Of a stretch of 45,574 nt of DNA, positions 25,975-34,102 are shown piece after piece. Made by a program: the position numbers and the translations under genes. Origin of the DNA: Pseudomonadota bacterium. GTDB lineage: Bacteria > Pseudomonadota > Gammaproteobacteria > Burkholderiales > Burkholderiaceae_C. The notes below the pieces were generated by a model. That model saw nothing but the letters and a program-made list of their open reading frames with translations, was not told where the DNA came from and searched no databases. The stretch is from contig JAIUOM010000019.1 in assembly GCA_020161215.1 (NCBI GenBank), forward strand, positions 1-45,574, in the 5' to 3' direction. Position 1 is the first letter of the stretch, and every line of letters begins with the position of its first letter.

Positions 25975-26895
25975 ATGTCCTCTTTGATCACCCCTTCCCA
26001 GGCCGCCGGCCTCCTTTCCTGGCCCGAACTCGTCAACGAACTTGAAGCCCTGCTCCAGGACGACGCGGTCAACGTCCCACCGCGCATCGTCTTGCCCATG
26101 GCCGGCGGCGCCTCCCTGTTCGCCATGCCGGCCTGCGACGCGCGCGTGGCGATGACCAAGCTGATCACCTTCACGCCCGGCAACGTCGGCACGGCGCGGC
26201 CGAGCATCCAGGGCGACGTGGTGGTGTTCGACGTGGCCAGCGGCGAACGGCGGCTGATTCTGGATGGGCCGACGGTGACCGGTCGACGCACCGCCGCCGT
26301 GTCGGCGCTGGCGGCGCGCTGGCTGGCGCCCCAACCGGCCGGCCCGATGCTGATCGTCGGCGCCGGGGTGCAGGGGCGCGCGCATCTGGAGGTGTTTGCC
26401 GCCGTGCTGGGCGTCACCCACTTTCGCATCGCCTCGCGCAGCCGCGCCAGCGCCGAGGCCCTGGTGGCGCATGCGCGTGCCCTGGGCCTGGGGGCCGAGG
26501 CCGTCGCGGACGCCGATGCGGCCTTGGCCGACTGTCCGCTGGTCGCCACCTGCACTCCGGCGGAGGCCGTCGTGCTGCGCGCCACGCCGCGCACCGATGC
26601 CTTCATCGCCGCCGTGGGTGCGTTTACCCCCCGCATGGTGGAGTTGGCTCCGGAGCTGTGTCGCCATGTCGCGGCCCAGGGCCGCATCGTGCTGGATTCG
26701 CGCGATGCCGATCACGAGGCCGGTGATTTGCTGCAGGCCGGCCTGAACCTGGCGGCGCTGCCCACGCTGGCCGATGTGGTCACGGCGCCCAAACCAGCGG
26801 CCCGCGCACATGGCGGGCCGGTGTTGTTCAAGAGCTGCGGCTGGGCCGGCTGGGATCTGGCCGCGGCGCGGCTGGCCTGGCGGCGTGCGCGCTGA
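25975..26895 (+). CDS. Ornithine cyclodeaminase / delta1-pyrroline-2-carboxylate reductase family protein
   Basis: A 306-residue protein of the OCD/mu-crystallin family. It has the conserved Lys K62 in VAMTKLITFTPGN, the segment GPTVTGRRTAAVSALAARWL, and a Rossmann motif GAGVQG at 129-134. Family members reduce cyclic imines such as delta1-pyrroline-2-carboxylate or delta1-piperideine-2-carboxylate with NAD(P)H, or convert ornithine to proline. The exact substrate cannot be read from sequence; the reductase role is more common in betaproteobacteria. The ATG at 25975 follows GGAG; an upstream in-frame ATG at 25945 is less well supported. Confidence 0.85.
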   Translation: MSSLITPSQAAGLLSWPELVNELEALLQDDAVNVPPRIVLPMAGGASLFAMPACDARVAMTKLITFTPGNVGTARPSIQGDVVVFDVASGERRLILDGPTVTGRRTAAVSALAARWLAPQPAGPMLIVGAGVQGRAHLEVFAAVLGVTHFRIASRSRASAEALVAHARALGLGAEAVADADAALADCPLVATCTPAEAVVLRATPRTDAFIAAVGAFTPRMVELAPELCRHVAAQGRIVLDSRDADHEAGDLLQAGLNLAALPTLADVVTAPKPAARAHGGPVLFKSCGWAGWDLAAARLAWRRAR

Positions 26896-26916
26896 ACACG
26901 CCCTGGTGGGGGGCGC

Positions 26917-27207
26917 TCAGCGCGTGTAGCGCACCGCCCGCAGATCGCCGTCTTGCGGCGCGGGCGTCACGGCGGCCAGACGTGCACCGTCAGGGGGGGT
27001 GGGGGCGGTGGCTGTCGTGGCCGTGGGCGAGGTGCTGGCGTACTGGAAGTCCTGGCCGCGCTGCACCTGACTTTGCGCCACGTGGGCAATGCCGCCCAGG
27101 AGCAGGGCGACGGCCACGATCCAGCCGGACAGGGCCAGCAGCCGGGTCGGGCTGAACCAAGGCCCGAGCGTGACCGGAGCGGGAGAGTTGGAATCGGTTG
27201 GAGACAT
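26917..27207 (-). CDS. Small single-span membrane protein, unknown function
   Basis: A 96-residue protein with a proline-rich cytoplasmic N terminus, one strong membrane span near residues 24-46 (LLALSGWIVAVALLLGGIAHVA) and a Thr/Ala/Pro-rich periplasmic tail ending RAVRYTR. The orientation is N-in by the positive-inside rule only weakly. It converges on the reductase gene with a 21-nt gap. No family recognised; short, but coding-like. Confidence 0.55.
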   Translation of the reverse strand: MSPTDSNSPAPVTLGPWFSPTRLLALSGWIVAVALLLGGIAHVAQSQVQRGQDFQYASTSPTATTATAPTPPDGARLAAVTPAPQDGDLRAVRYTR

Positions 27208-27324
27208 GGCTCGATGCTACGCAGCCACCGCCCCGCCGGTACCGGTGCATGCCGAATCGCGGTGTAGGAAAACGCAGTACGTCGACTGTGTCACGCGGAC
27301 GTGGCACGGCGGACGCAGGCCGGC

Positions 27325-28254
27325 TCAGGCGCGCAGCAGCAGCCACGCGATGCCCAGCAGCACCAGGGCCAAGCCTGCCCACTCGAATCCGCTCAGGTGT
27401 TCGCGAAACAGGCGGCGCGACACCATCAGGCTGAACAGCACCTCCACCATGCCCACCGTGCGCACGGCGGCGGCGGTGTGCAGGGCGTAGGCGGCAAACC
27501 AGGCCAGCGAGGCCAGCGCACCCATGGCGCCGGCCAGCAGCGACACGCGCCAGGCGCGCAGCACGGGCGCCAGACCGCCCGGCTGGCGCCAGGCAACCCA
27601 GCCGCCCAGGCCCAGTGTCTGCATCGCCTGGGCCAGGGTCACGCCCCAGGCCGCCGACAGCAGGGCCGAGCTGGCACCCAGCTCCAGCGCCGCCGCCCGG
27701 TAGGCCACCGTGGCCACCGCGAAAGCCGCGCCGCAGGCCAGGCCCCAGCCGGCCGAGGGCGACAGCCAGCGGGCCAGCCCGGCGCCATCGGCCGCGCCGC
27801 GCCGGGGCCAGGCCAGCAGCGCCACGCCCAGGCTGGCCAGCGCCATGGCACCGATCATGGCCGGCGTCGGCACTTCGCCCAGCGCCACGGCGCCAAACAG
27901 GGCGATCTGCAGCACCTCGGTCTTGGACAGCGTGACCGCGATGGCGAAGTTGCGCGCCTGCATGGCCTTGAGCAGCGCACCGGTAGCGGCCACCTGGGAG
28001 ACCGCGCCCAGCACCAACCAGCCCAGGTAGGCGGCCGACAACCGAGGCCATTCGGTGGGCGCGCCAGGCAGCAGGTAGAGCAGGGCCAGACAGGCCGCCG
28101 CGAAGGGCAGGCCGTACAGAAAGCGCACCAGCGTCGCCGACCAGGTGCCCAGCGTGCCGGTGAGCGAGCGCTGCGCGGCGTTGCGGGCGGTCTGCGCCAG
28201 GGCGGCGATCAGCACCACGCCGACCCATGCGAGGTTCCAGGCGTTGGGGTTCAT
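27325..28254 (-). CDS. EamA/DMT-family transporter
   Basis: A 309-residue integral membrane protein with about ten hydrophobic helices and two repeats of the EamA domain. Typical segments are LVLGAVSQVAATGALLKAM and the C-terminal LVLLGIAWLLLRA. The drug/metabolite transporter superfamily moves small organic molecules, often amino acids or nucleobases, outward; the substrate here is unknown. I start at ATG 28254 (MNPNAWNLAWVGVVL); the frame continues upstream to 28422 without a plausible signal. About 190 nt separates it from the dcd stop. Confidence 0.85.
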   Translation of the reverse strand: MNPNAWNLAWVGVVLIAALAQTARNAAQRSLTGTLGTWSATLVRFLYGLPFAAACLALLYLLPGAPTEWPRLSAAYLGWLVLGAVSQVAATGALLKAMQARNFAIAVTLSKTEVLQIALFGAVALGEVPTPAMIGAMALASLGVALLAWPRRGAADGAGLARWLSPSAGWGLACGAAFAVATVAYRAAALELGASSALLSAAWGVTLAQAMQTLGLGGWVAWRQPGGLAPVLRAWRVSLLAGAMGALASLAWFAAYALHTAAAVRTVGMVEVLFSLMVSRRLFREHLSGFEWAGLALVLLGIAWLLLRA

Positions 28255-28443
28255 GGCTCGGATTAGAGCGCCTGGGTCGCGGCGTAGGCGTCTGGATTGG
28301 CGACGGGGCCCGGCCCGCGGGGCGATGGCCGACCCGGGCAGGCGCGCGGTTCGCCCTCGGTGGGCGATGTGCTTTTGTGGGCGGCGCTCAATGTCGGCCC
28401 GCTGCCCGCCTCGGGCCACCAAGCCATGATCGCCAGCCCGAAC

Positions 28444-29019
28444 TCAGGTCTTGGGCAGCGTCACCCCCACCTGCCCCTGGTACTTGCCGCCACGGTCCTT
28501 GTAGCTGGTCTCGCACACGTCGTCCGGGTCGCTCTCGAAGAACAGCACCTGGGCGCAGCCTTCGCCCGCGTAGATCTTGGCCGGCAAGGGGGTGGTGTTG
28601 GAGAACTCCAGCGTCACGTAGCCTTCCCACTCGGGCTCGAAGGGGGTGACGTTGACGATGATGCCGCAGCGCGCGTAGGTGCTTTTGCCCAGGCAGATGG
28701 TGAGCACGTTGCGCGGGATGCGGAAGTACTCCAGCGTGCGCGCCAGCGCAAAGCTGTTGGGCGGGATGATGCAGACGTCGGCGTTGATGTCGACGAAGCT
28801 CTTTTCGTCGAAGTTCTTCGGGTCCACCACGGTGCTGTGGATGTTGGTGAAGACCTTGAATTCCGGCGCGCAGCGGATGTCGTAGCCGTAGCTGCTGGTG
28901 CCGTAACTGACGATCTTCTGGCCCGCCGCGTCCTGGCGAATTTGCCCGGGCTCGAAGGGTTCGATCATGCCGTGCTGCTCGGCCATGCGGCGGATCCAGC
29001 GGTCGCTTTTGATGCTCAT
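28444..29019 (-). CDS. dcd: dCTP deaminase
   Basis: A 191-residue homotrimeric dUTPase-fold enzyme. It has the family motifs [25 protein letters not shown] and [22 protein letters not shown], which contain the catalytic Arg and Glu. It deaminates dCTP to dUTP on the way to dTMP. Length matches E. coli Dcd (193 aa). It is separated from guaD, upstream on the same strand, by 33 nt that hold a copy of the short dyad at 29024-29042. Confidence 0.96.
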   Translation of the reverse strand: MSIKSDRWIRRMAEQHGMIEPFEPGQIRQDAAGQKIVSYGTSSYGYDIRCAPEFKVFTNIHSTVVDPKNFDEKSFVDINADVCIIPPNSFALARTLEYFRIPRNVLTICLGKSTYARCGIIVNVTPFEPEWEGYVTLEFSNTTPLPAKIYAGEGCAQVLFFESDPDDVCETSYKDRGGKYQGQVGVTLPKT

Positions 29020-29023
29020 GGGG

Positions 29024-29042
29024 TACTATGAAAATAATAGCT
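29024..29042. repeat. Degenerate short dyad between guaD and dcd
   Basis: TACTATGAAAATAATAGCT resembles the GCTAC-N7-ATAGC dyads, with the first arm shifted. It fills most of the 33-nt gap. Confidence 0.4.
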
Positions 29043-29052
29043 GCCAGGGTAA

Positions 29053-30357
29053 TCAAGGCGCTGGCTTATGCTGGATTTTGCCTGAAATCACGGCGCGCTC
29101 CACCACCCGGTCGTCGCCCAGCACGATGAGCGCGAACAACAGCTCGTCCAGGCTCCGGGCGGCGCGCGTGCGCCGCGCCAGCAGCGGCGTGGCCTGGGGG
29201 TTGAGCACCACGAAGTCGGCTTCGCAGCCGGGCGCCAGGTTGCCGATCACGCCGTCCAGGCCCAGGGCGCGGGCCGCGCCGGCCGTGTGCAGCCACCACA
29301 GCGCGCGGGGAATGAGGGTGGTGGCGGCCTTGGTCTCGCCCTCGCGGCCCACGCAGTAGGCCGCCAGCATGGTGGCGAAGGGCGAAAAACTGGTGCCGCC
29401 GCCCACGTCGCTGGCCAGGCCGTGGGCAAAGCCGGCGCGCTCGGCTTTGGCGTAGTCAAAGAAGCCGCTGCCCAGAAACAGGTTGCTGGTCGGGCAGACG
29501 GCGGCGGCGGTGTGGCGCTCGCGCAGCAGGGCGCGGTCGTCCTCGTCCAGGTGGATGCAGTGGGCGTAGACGGCGCGCCGGCGCATCAGGCCCACGCTGT
29601 CGTACACCGCCAGGTAGCTGCGCGCCTCGGGGAACAGCTGGCGCACCCAGGCGATCTCGCCCGCGTTCTCGGCCACGTGCGACTGCACCCACACGTCGGG
29701 GTGCAGCGCCGCCAGCGCGCCGGCGCCGCGCAGCTGCTCGCGCGAGCTGGTGGGCGCGAAGCGCGGCGTGATGGCGTAGCCCAGCCGGTCCACGCCGTGC
29801 CAGCGCCGGATCAGGGTCTCGGTGTCGATCAGGCTTTGCTCGGTGGCGTCGCGCACGCCCTCGGGCGAATGGCGGTCTTGCAGCACTTTGCCGGCGATCA
29901 GGCGCATGCCGCGGCCTTGCGCCTCGCGCATCAGCGCGTCGACCGAGGCCGGGTGCGAGCTGGCGAACACCAGCGCGCTGGTGACGCCATGGCGCAGCAG
30001 CTCGCCCAAGAAAAAGTGCGCCACCTCGGCCGCGTGGGCTGGGTCGGCGAAGCGCGCTTCATGGGGAAAGGTGTAGTGCTCCAGCCACGGCAGCAGGCCC
30101 TCGGCGGGCGAGCCGATCACATCGGTCTGCGGAAAGTGGATGTGCATGTCCACGAAACCCGGGGCGATCAGGCGGCCCGGCAGGACGGTCACCGGCCAGT
30201 TGGAAAAGCGCGGCGCCAGCGCCTGCCAGCTGCCCGCCGCCAGCACGCGCGGCTGGCCCTGGTCGTCGGGGCCGACGGCCAGCAGGCCGTCTTGGTCGTA
30301 CAGCGCCTGGCCGTCGTCGGCGAAACGCAACAGGGCGGAACGGTACAGCTGAGCCAT
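29053..30357 (-). CDS. guaD: Guanine deaminase
   Basis: A 434-residue amidohydrolase. It has the zinc motif H72-x-H74 in GFVDMHIHFPQTDVIGS, then LPWLEHYTFPHEARF (guanine-deaminase signature). FAPTSSREQLR and WVQSHVAENAGEI hold further zinc and substrate residues, and SDVGGGTSFSPFATM is near the C terminus. It converts guanine to xanthine, the entry to purine catabolism. The other purine genes in this window (adenine-deaminase-type enzyme, BMP ABC transporter) lie 10 kb away beyond the IclR cluster. The ATG at 30357 gives the normal N terminus. Confidence 0.95.
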   Translation of the reverse strand: MAQLYRSALLRFADDGQALYDQDGLLAVGPDDQGQPRVLAAGSWQALAPRFSNWPVTVLPGRLIAPGFVDMHIHFPQTDVIGSPAEGLLPWLEHYTFPHEARFADPAHAAEVAHFFLGELLRHGVTSALVFASSHPASVDALMREAQGRGMRLIAGKVLQDRHSPEGVRDATEQSLIDTETLIRRWHGVDRLGYAITPRFAPTSSREQLRGAGALAALHPDVWVQSHVAENAGEIAWVRQLFPEARSYLAVYDSVGLMRRRAVYAHCIHLDEDDRALLRERHTAAAVCPTSNLFLGSGFFDYAKAERAGFAHGLASDVGGGTSFSPFATMLAAYCVGREGETKAATTLIPRALWWLHTAGAARALGLDGVIGNLAPGCEADFVVLNPQATPLLARRTRAARSLDELLFALIVLGDDRVVERAVISGKIQHKPAP

Positions 30358-30434
30358 GAGGTGCGAGCTTACGCGCCCCAGGCTGCGCCGGGACGACGCG
30401 CAAGCCCCAGCCTGGGGCTGTGCGGCCGCCGGCG

Positions 30435-30464
30435 TTGACAGAGGTCATGTTCCAGGCCTATAAC
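30435..30464 (+). promoter_or_regulatory. Promoter P1 of the receptor-monooxygenase operon
   Basis: TTGACA (30435-30440), an 18-bp spacer and TATAAC (30459-30464): a strong sigma-70 promoter. Transcription would start around 30471, inside the downstream operator. Its layout is almost identical to that of promoter P2 at 33497. Confidence 0.8.
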
Positions 30465-30465
30465 G

Positions 30466-30499
30466 TCCGTAAAGCGGTTATATAAATCCGCTAAGCGGA
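30466..30499. promoter_or_regulatory. Tandem IclR-type operator, copies A and B
   Basis: Copy A TCCGTAAAGCGGT (30466-30478) and copy B TCCGCTAAGCGGA (30487-30499). Their starts are 21 bp apart, two helical turns. Copy B extends to the perfect 8-1-8 palindrome AATCCGCT-A-AGCGGATT. The pair begins 1 nt past the -10 box, so a bound protein would block transcription. The same pair, with the same spacing and offset, lies at 33528-33561 beside the iclR gene. Confidence 0.8.
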
Positions 30500-30522
30500 T
30501 TAAAATCCAAAAGGAGTCAAGA

Positions 30523-31494
30523 GTGCGTCATTTCATCCGTTTGCTCCAAGCCGCTGGGCTGTGCTTGGCCTTGTGGCTGCCCCTGGGCGCAGCGGCCCAG
30601 ACGTATCCGGAGCGGCCGATCAAGCTGCTGGTCGGCTTTGGCGCCGGCGGCCCGACGGACCTGACCTTCCGCAAGCTGGCGGAACTGGCGGGCAAGCAGT
30701 TGGGCCAGCCCATCGTGGTGGAAAACAAGCCGGGCGCCGGCGCCACGCTGGCGCCTTCGACCATGGCCCGGATCGACAAGCCGGATGGCTACACGCTGGC
30801 CGCCGCCACGGCCGGCCTGTTGCGCTACCCCTACGTGCAGAAGGTCGATTGGGACCCGATGCGAGATTTCACCTGGATCGCTGGCCTGGGGGGCTACACC
30901 TTCGTGCTGGCGGTGAAATCGTCCTCGCCCTTCAAGACCGTGAAGGAACTGGTCGACTTCGCCAAGGCCAACCCCGGGCAATTGTCGATCGCCACGGCCG
31001 GCGCCGGCACCACCATGCACCTGCTGTCCGAGGCCTTTGCCGGGCTGGCCGACATCCGCATGACCCATGTCGGATTCAAGAGCAGCAGCGAGGCCATGAC
31101 CAACCTGATGGGTGGGCACACGCTGGCCGCGGTCGATGCCGCCGGCAGCGTGATGCCTTTCGTGGAATCGGGCGACCTGCGGCTGCTGATGAACTTCGAC
31201 GCCGAATCGCCGGAGTGGATGCCCCAGCTGCCCACGGCCAAGAGCCTGGGCTACGACCTGGTCTACCCCGCGCCCTACGGGCTGGTCGGCCCCAAGGGCA
31301 TGCCGGCCGAAGTGGTGGCGCGCCTGGATACCGCGTTCAAGGCGGCCATCGACAGCGCCGAGTACAAGGCCTTGCTCAAGCGGCTGCGCCAGACCTATTG
31401 GTACAAGGGCCATGACGTGTACCCCCAGTGGGCGGCCGAGTTCTACCAGTCCGAGCGCTCCTTGGTGCAGCGCGCCAAGCTGGAGCGGCGGTGA
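30523..31494 (+). CDS. Bug-family tripartite tricarboxylate-type substrate-binding protein (1)
   Basis: A 323-residue periplasmic receptor with a Sec signal peptide (LCLALWLPLGAAAQ, cleaved before the mature TYPERPIKLLV). It has Bug-family motifs: GFGAGGPTD (ligand-site loop), VVENKPGAGATLAPS, PDGYTL and the segment FAKANPGQLSIATAGAGTTMHL. Such receptors bind carboxylates, aromatic acids or amides and deliver them to TctA/TctB-type membrane partners, which are absent from this window. It starts with GTG at 30523, preceded by AAAGGAG. The stop shares one base with the start of the next gene (TGATG), so the two are co-translated. It is under promoter P1 and the tandem operator. Confidence 0.9.
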   Translation: MRHFIRLLQAAGLCLALWLPLGAAAQTYPERPIKLLVGFGAGGPTDLTFRKLAELAGKQLGQPIVVENKPGAGATLAPSTMARIDKPDGYTLAAATAGLLRYPYVQKVDWDPMRDFTWIAGLGGYTFVLAVKSSSPFKTVKELVDFAKANPGQLSIATAGAGTTMHLLSEAFAGLADIRMTHVGFKSSSEAMTNLMGGHTLAAVDAAGSVMPFVESGDLRLLMNFDAESPEWMPQLPTAKSLGYDLVYPAPYGLVGPKGMPAEVVARLDTAFKAAIDSAEYKALLKRLRQTYWYKGHDVYPQWAAEFYQSERSLVQRAKLERR

Positions 31495-32792
31495 TGCGCA
31501 TCCTGATCGCCGGCGCCGGTATCGGCGGCCTGACCGCGGCGCTCAGCCTGCACGCCGCGGGCTTCGGCGACGTGCGCGTGCTGGAGGCGGCGCGCGAGAT
31601 CCGCGAAATCGGCGTGGGCGTGAACCTGCCACCCCATGCCGTGCGCGAACTGATCGAGCTGGGGCTGGGCCCCGGCCTGGAACAGATCGGCCTGCCCACC
31701 GCGCAACTGAGCTACCACGACCGCCAGGGCCAGTTGATCTGGGCCGAGCCGCGCGGCCACGACGCAGGCTACCTGTGGCCGCAGTATTCGGTGCACCGCG
31801 GCCGACTGCAGCAACTGCTGCTGGGCGCCGTGCAAGAGCGCCTGGGCGCGGGCGCGGTGTTGCTTGGCCAGCGTGTCGGCGCGGTGACACAGACCGACGC
31901 GCAGGTGCGGGTGAGCGTGGCCGGCGCGGACACGCCGCATCAGGCCGACCTGCTGATCGGCGCGGATGGCATCCGGTCGTCGGTGCGCCGGGCGCTGTAC
32001 CAGGAGAGCATTGCGCTGGCCAGCAACGGCTGGGTCATGTACCGGGGCGCGGCGCGCTTCAGCCCGTTCCTGGGCGGCCGGAGCATGGTGATCGTGGGCG
32101 ACGAGCGGCAGCGCATCGTGGTCTATCCGCTGGACGAGCACACCCTCAACTGGTTGATGGTGCGGCCGGCGTCCTCGTCCGAGTTGGAGCACGCCGAGCT
32201 GGGCAACTGGAACCAGCCCGTCGATCCCCTCGGGCTGGCGCGGCAGCTGGCCGAATGGCGCTTCGACTGGCTCGACATCCCCGCGCTGGTGGCCGCCACC
32301 GAACAGGCCTACGAATACCCGATGACCGACATCGACCCGTTGCCGCGCTGGAGCTTCGAGCGCGTCAGCCTGCTGGGCGATGCGGCGCACGCCATGTACC
32401 CGTTCGGCTCGAACGGCGCTTCGCAAGCCATCCTGGACGCGCGCGTGTTGGCCTATGAGCTGGCCCGGCACGAGGAGCCGGTGGCCGGCCTGCGCGCGTA
32501 CGAGGCGGCGCGGCGTGAACAGGTGGCGCAGGTGCAACTGGCCAACCGGCGCCAGGCCGGCGACGTGATGGCGCGTGTGAGCGCCATGGCGCGCACCGGG
32601 GCGCACGGCCAGGCCAGCGCGGAGCTGCAGGCGGTCGAGCGAGACTACAAAAAAATGGCGGGCTTCGACGTGACGGCCCTGAACAACCGCCCGTCCTGGA
32701 ACGTGACCCGGTTCACGACATCGATGCCCGCAGACGCGAGGCCGCCAGACGCAGCCCCGACAGAAACTCAGCCAAGGCACGCTCGCGGGTGA
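31494..32792 (+). CDS. FAD-dependent monooxygenase (PhzS/salicylate hydroxylase-like)
   Basis: A 432-residue class A flavoprotein hydroxylase. It has GAGIGG at 7-12 for the ADP of FAD, the DG motif GADGIRSSVR at 157-166, and the GD motif LLGDAAHAMYPFGSNGASQ at 293-311. Such enzymes hydroxylate aromatic or heteroaromatic rings with NAD(P)H and O2. The sequence around HRGRLQQLL and the Gly-Ser GSNGASQ is closest to the PhzS-like group. Substrate unknown. The start ATG overlaps the receptor stop. The last about 27 codons run antisense through the end of iclR (32713-32792); this tail is Pro/Ala-rich and probably not functional. Confidence 0.85.
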   Translation: MRILIAGAGIGGLTAALSLHAAGFGDVRVLEAAREIREIGVGVNLPPHAVRELIELGLGPGLEQIGLPTAQLSYHDRQGQLIWAEPRGHDAGYLWPQYSVHRGRLQQLLLGAVQERLGAGAVLLGQRVGAVTQTDAQVRVSVAGADTPHQADLLIGADGIRSSVRRALYQESIALASNGWVMYRGAARFSPFLGGRSMVIVGDERQRIVVYPLDEHTLNWLMVRPASSSELEHAELGNWNQPVDPLGLARQLAEWRFDWLDIPALVAATEQAYEYPMTDIDPLPRWSFERVSLLGDAAHAMYPFGSNGASQAILDARVLAYELARHEEPVAGLRAYEAARREQVAQVQLANRRQAGDVMARVSAMARTGAHGQASAELQAVERDYKKMAGFDVTALNNRPSWNVTRFTTSMPADARPPDAAPTETQPRHARG

Positions 32793-33477
32793 AGGTGCCC
32801 GTCGGCAGGCTGACGTTGATGGCGGCGATGGTGTCGCCCTCGGCGTTGCGCACCGGCACGGCTAGGCCGCAGATGGATTCGTCCAGCTCGCCATCGACCC
32901 AGGCCCAGCCCTGCTCGCGCGCCAGCAGAATCTCCTCGCGCAGGCGTGGCCGATCCACCAAGGTGGCGTTGGTGCGGCGCTTCAACGGGGCCTGGGTCAG
33001 GTACTCGTCCAGCGCGGCGTCGTCCAGGGCAGCCAGCAACACGCGCCCCATCGACACCACGTGGGCCGGCAAACGGGTGCCGAGCGAGGGGCTCATCGGC
33101 AGGATGCGCTTGGGCTGCTGGCGCAGCACGTAGACGATGTCCTCGCCATCCAGCACCGACAGCGCGCAAGACTGGTCAAAGCGCGCGGAAACCTCTTCCA
33201 GCGTGGGCTGGGCCTCGCGCCAGTACGGCAGCGAGGTCAGGTAGGACAGGCCCAGGCGCAGCACGCGCGGGGTCAGCCAGTAGCGCTTGCCGTCGGTGCG
33301 CACGAAGGTCAGGTCCATCAGCGTCATGAGAAAGCGCCGCACCGCCGTGCGCGGCAGTTGCACCGCGTCGGCCACCTCAGCCAGCGTCTGGCCGGAGGGC
33401 CCCTGACCCAAGGCTTCGATCACCTGCAACCCGCGCGCGAAGGCGCGGACGAAGGACTCGCTTTCCGGTGTTGCCAT
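32713..33477 (-). CDS. IclR-family transcriptional regulator
   Basis: A 254-residue regulator. An N-terminal winged helix-turn-helix (about 10-70, LAEVADAVQLPRTAVRRFL) is followed by the IclR effector domain, with the segments SMGRVLLAALDD and DESICGLAVPVRNAEGDTIAAINVS. The PcaR/PobR-type N terminus (ESFVRAFARGLQVIEALG) is typical of regulators of aromatic-acid catabolism. It is divergent from the MaoC operon, with the operator pair C/D between them; copy D falls between candidate -35 (TTGAAA) and -10 (TATATA) boxes of its own promoter, suggesting autorepression. The matching operator at 30466 suggests it also controls the receptor-monooxygenase operon. Confidence 0.9.
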   Translation of the reverse strand: MATPESESFVRAFARGLQVIEALGQGPSGQTLAEVADAVQLPRTAVRRFLMTLMDLTFVRTDGKRYWLTPRVLRLGLSYLTSLPYWREAQPTLEEVSARFDQSCALSVLDGEDIVYVLRQQPKRILPMSPSLGTRLPAHVVSMGRVLLAALDDAALDEYLTQAPLKRRTNATLVDRPRLREEILLAREQGWAWVDGELDESICGLAVPVRNAEGDTIAAINVSLPTGTFTRERALAEFLSGLRLAASRLRASMS

Positions 33478-33496
33478 GCATGCATCTCCTCACGCC

Positions 33497-33526
33497 TTGA
33501 CAGGCGTCGATATTGGCTTTCATAAT
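33497..33526 (+). promoter_or_regulatory. Promoter P2 of the MaoC operon
   Basis: TTGACA (33497-33502), an 18-bp spacer and CATAAT (33521-33526). It has the same boxes, spacer length and operator offset as P1. A second, weaker TTGACC-18-TATAGG lies at 33574-33603. Confidence 0.78.
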
Positions 33527-33527
33527 G

Positions 33528-33561
33528 ACCGTTAGGCGGATGTATATATCCGCTAAGCGGT
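33528..33561. promoter_or_regulatory. Tandem IclR-type operator, copies C and D
   Basis: Copy C ACCGTTAGGCGGA (33528-33540) and copy D TCCGCTAAGCGGT (33549-33561), starting 21 bp apart, begin 1 nt after the P2 -10 box. Copy D also lies between a TTGAAA and a TATATA on the minus strand, i.e. inside the likely iclR promoter, so binding would repress both directions. Confidence 0.8.
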
Positions 33562-33609
33562 CATTTTCAAATCTTGACCATTTGTTTGGCAAGCACTTAT
33601 AGGCACATC

Positions 33610-34083
33610 ATGAACGAGTCCGAATTTGAAACCGACTTCTGGAAGGATGCGGAACTGCGCAAGAGCTGGGACCAGATCATTCCTGGCGAGCCGCGCAAGA
33701 CCATCCCCTACACCCTGACCCTGGACGCCATCCACAAGTACTGCCGCGTGGTGGACGACATGCACCCGCTGTATTTCGACGAGGCGTTCGCGCGCAAAAG
33801 CAGCTACGGCGGGCTGATCGCGCCGCCCTCGATCCACATCCTGCTGATGTTCTCCTGCACGCCGGCGGACGACTGGATGCGCTCGCCGGGCACGGTCAAC
33901 GCCGGCCAATCCTGGAGCTACAACATTCCGGCGCGCCCCGGCGACACGATCCGGCTGGAAGCGCGGGCGCTGGACAAGTTCATCCGCAAGGACCGCCTGT
34001 TCGTGGTGCACGACAACGTTTTCTTCAACCAGCACGATCAGGTGATCTGCTCCGGCCGCGGCTGGACGATTCGCCCGATGTGA
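33610..34083 (+). CDS. MaoC-like dehydratase subunit with degenerate active site
   Basis: A 157-residue hot-dog-fold protein of the MaoC/FAS1-like dehydratase group. The hydratase-2 motif is altered: D50-M-H52-P-L-Y55 stands where active enzymes have D-x-N-P-x-H, so the catalytic His is a Tyr. The fold signature SSYGGLIAPP follows at 64-73. The next gene encodes a second MaoC protein with an intact motif, so the two probably form a heteromeric (R)-specific enoyl-CoA hydratase, as known for the ChsH1/ChsH2 pair of steroid catabolism. The start at 33610 follows the weak AGG; the frame is open to 33574 upstream but within the second promoter-like sequence. Confidence 0.8.
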   Translation: MNESEFETDFWKDAELRKSWDQIIPGEPRKTIPYTLTLDAIHKYCRVVDDMHPLYFDEAFARKSSYGGLIAPPSIHILLMFSCTPADDWMRSPGTVNAGQSWSYNIPARPGDTIRLEARALDKFIRKDRLFVVHDNVFFNQHDQVICSGRGWTIRPM

Positions 34084-34102
34084 ACCCACACCGAGGATCG
34101 CC

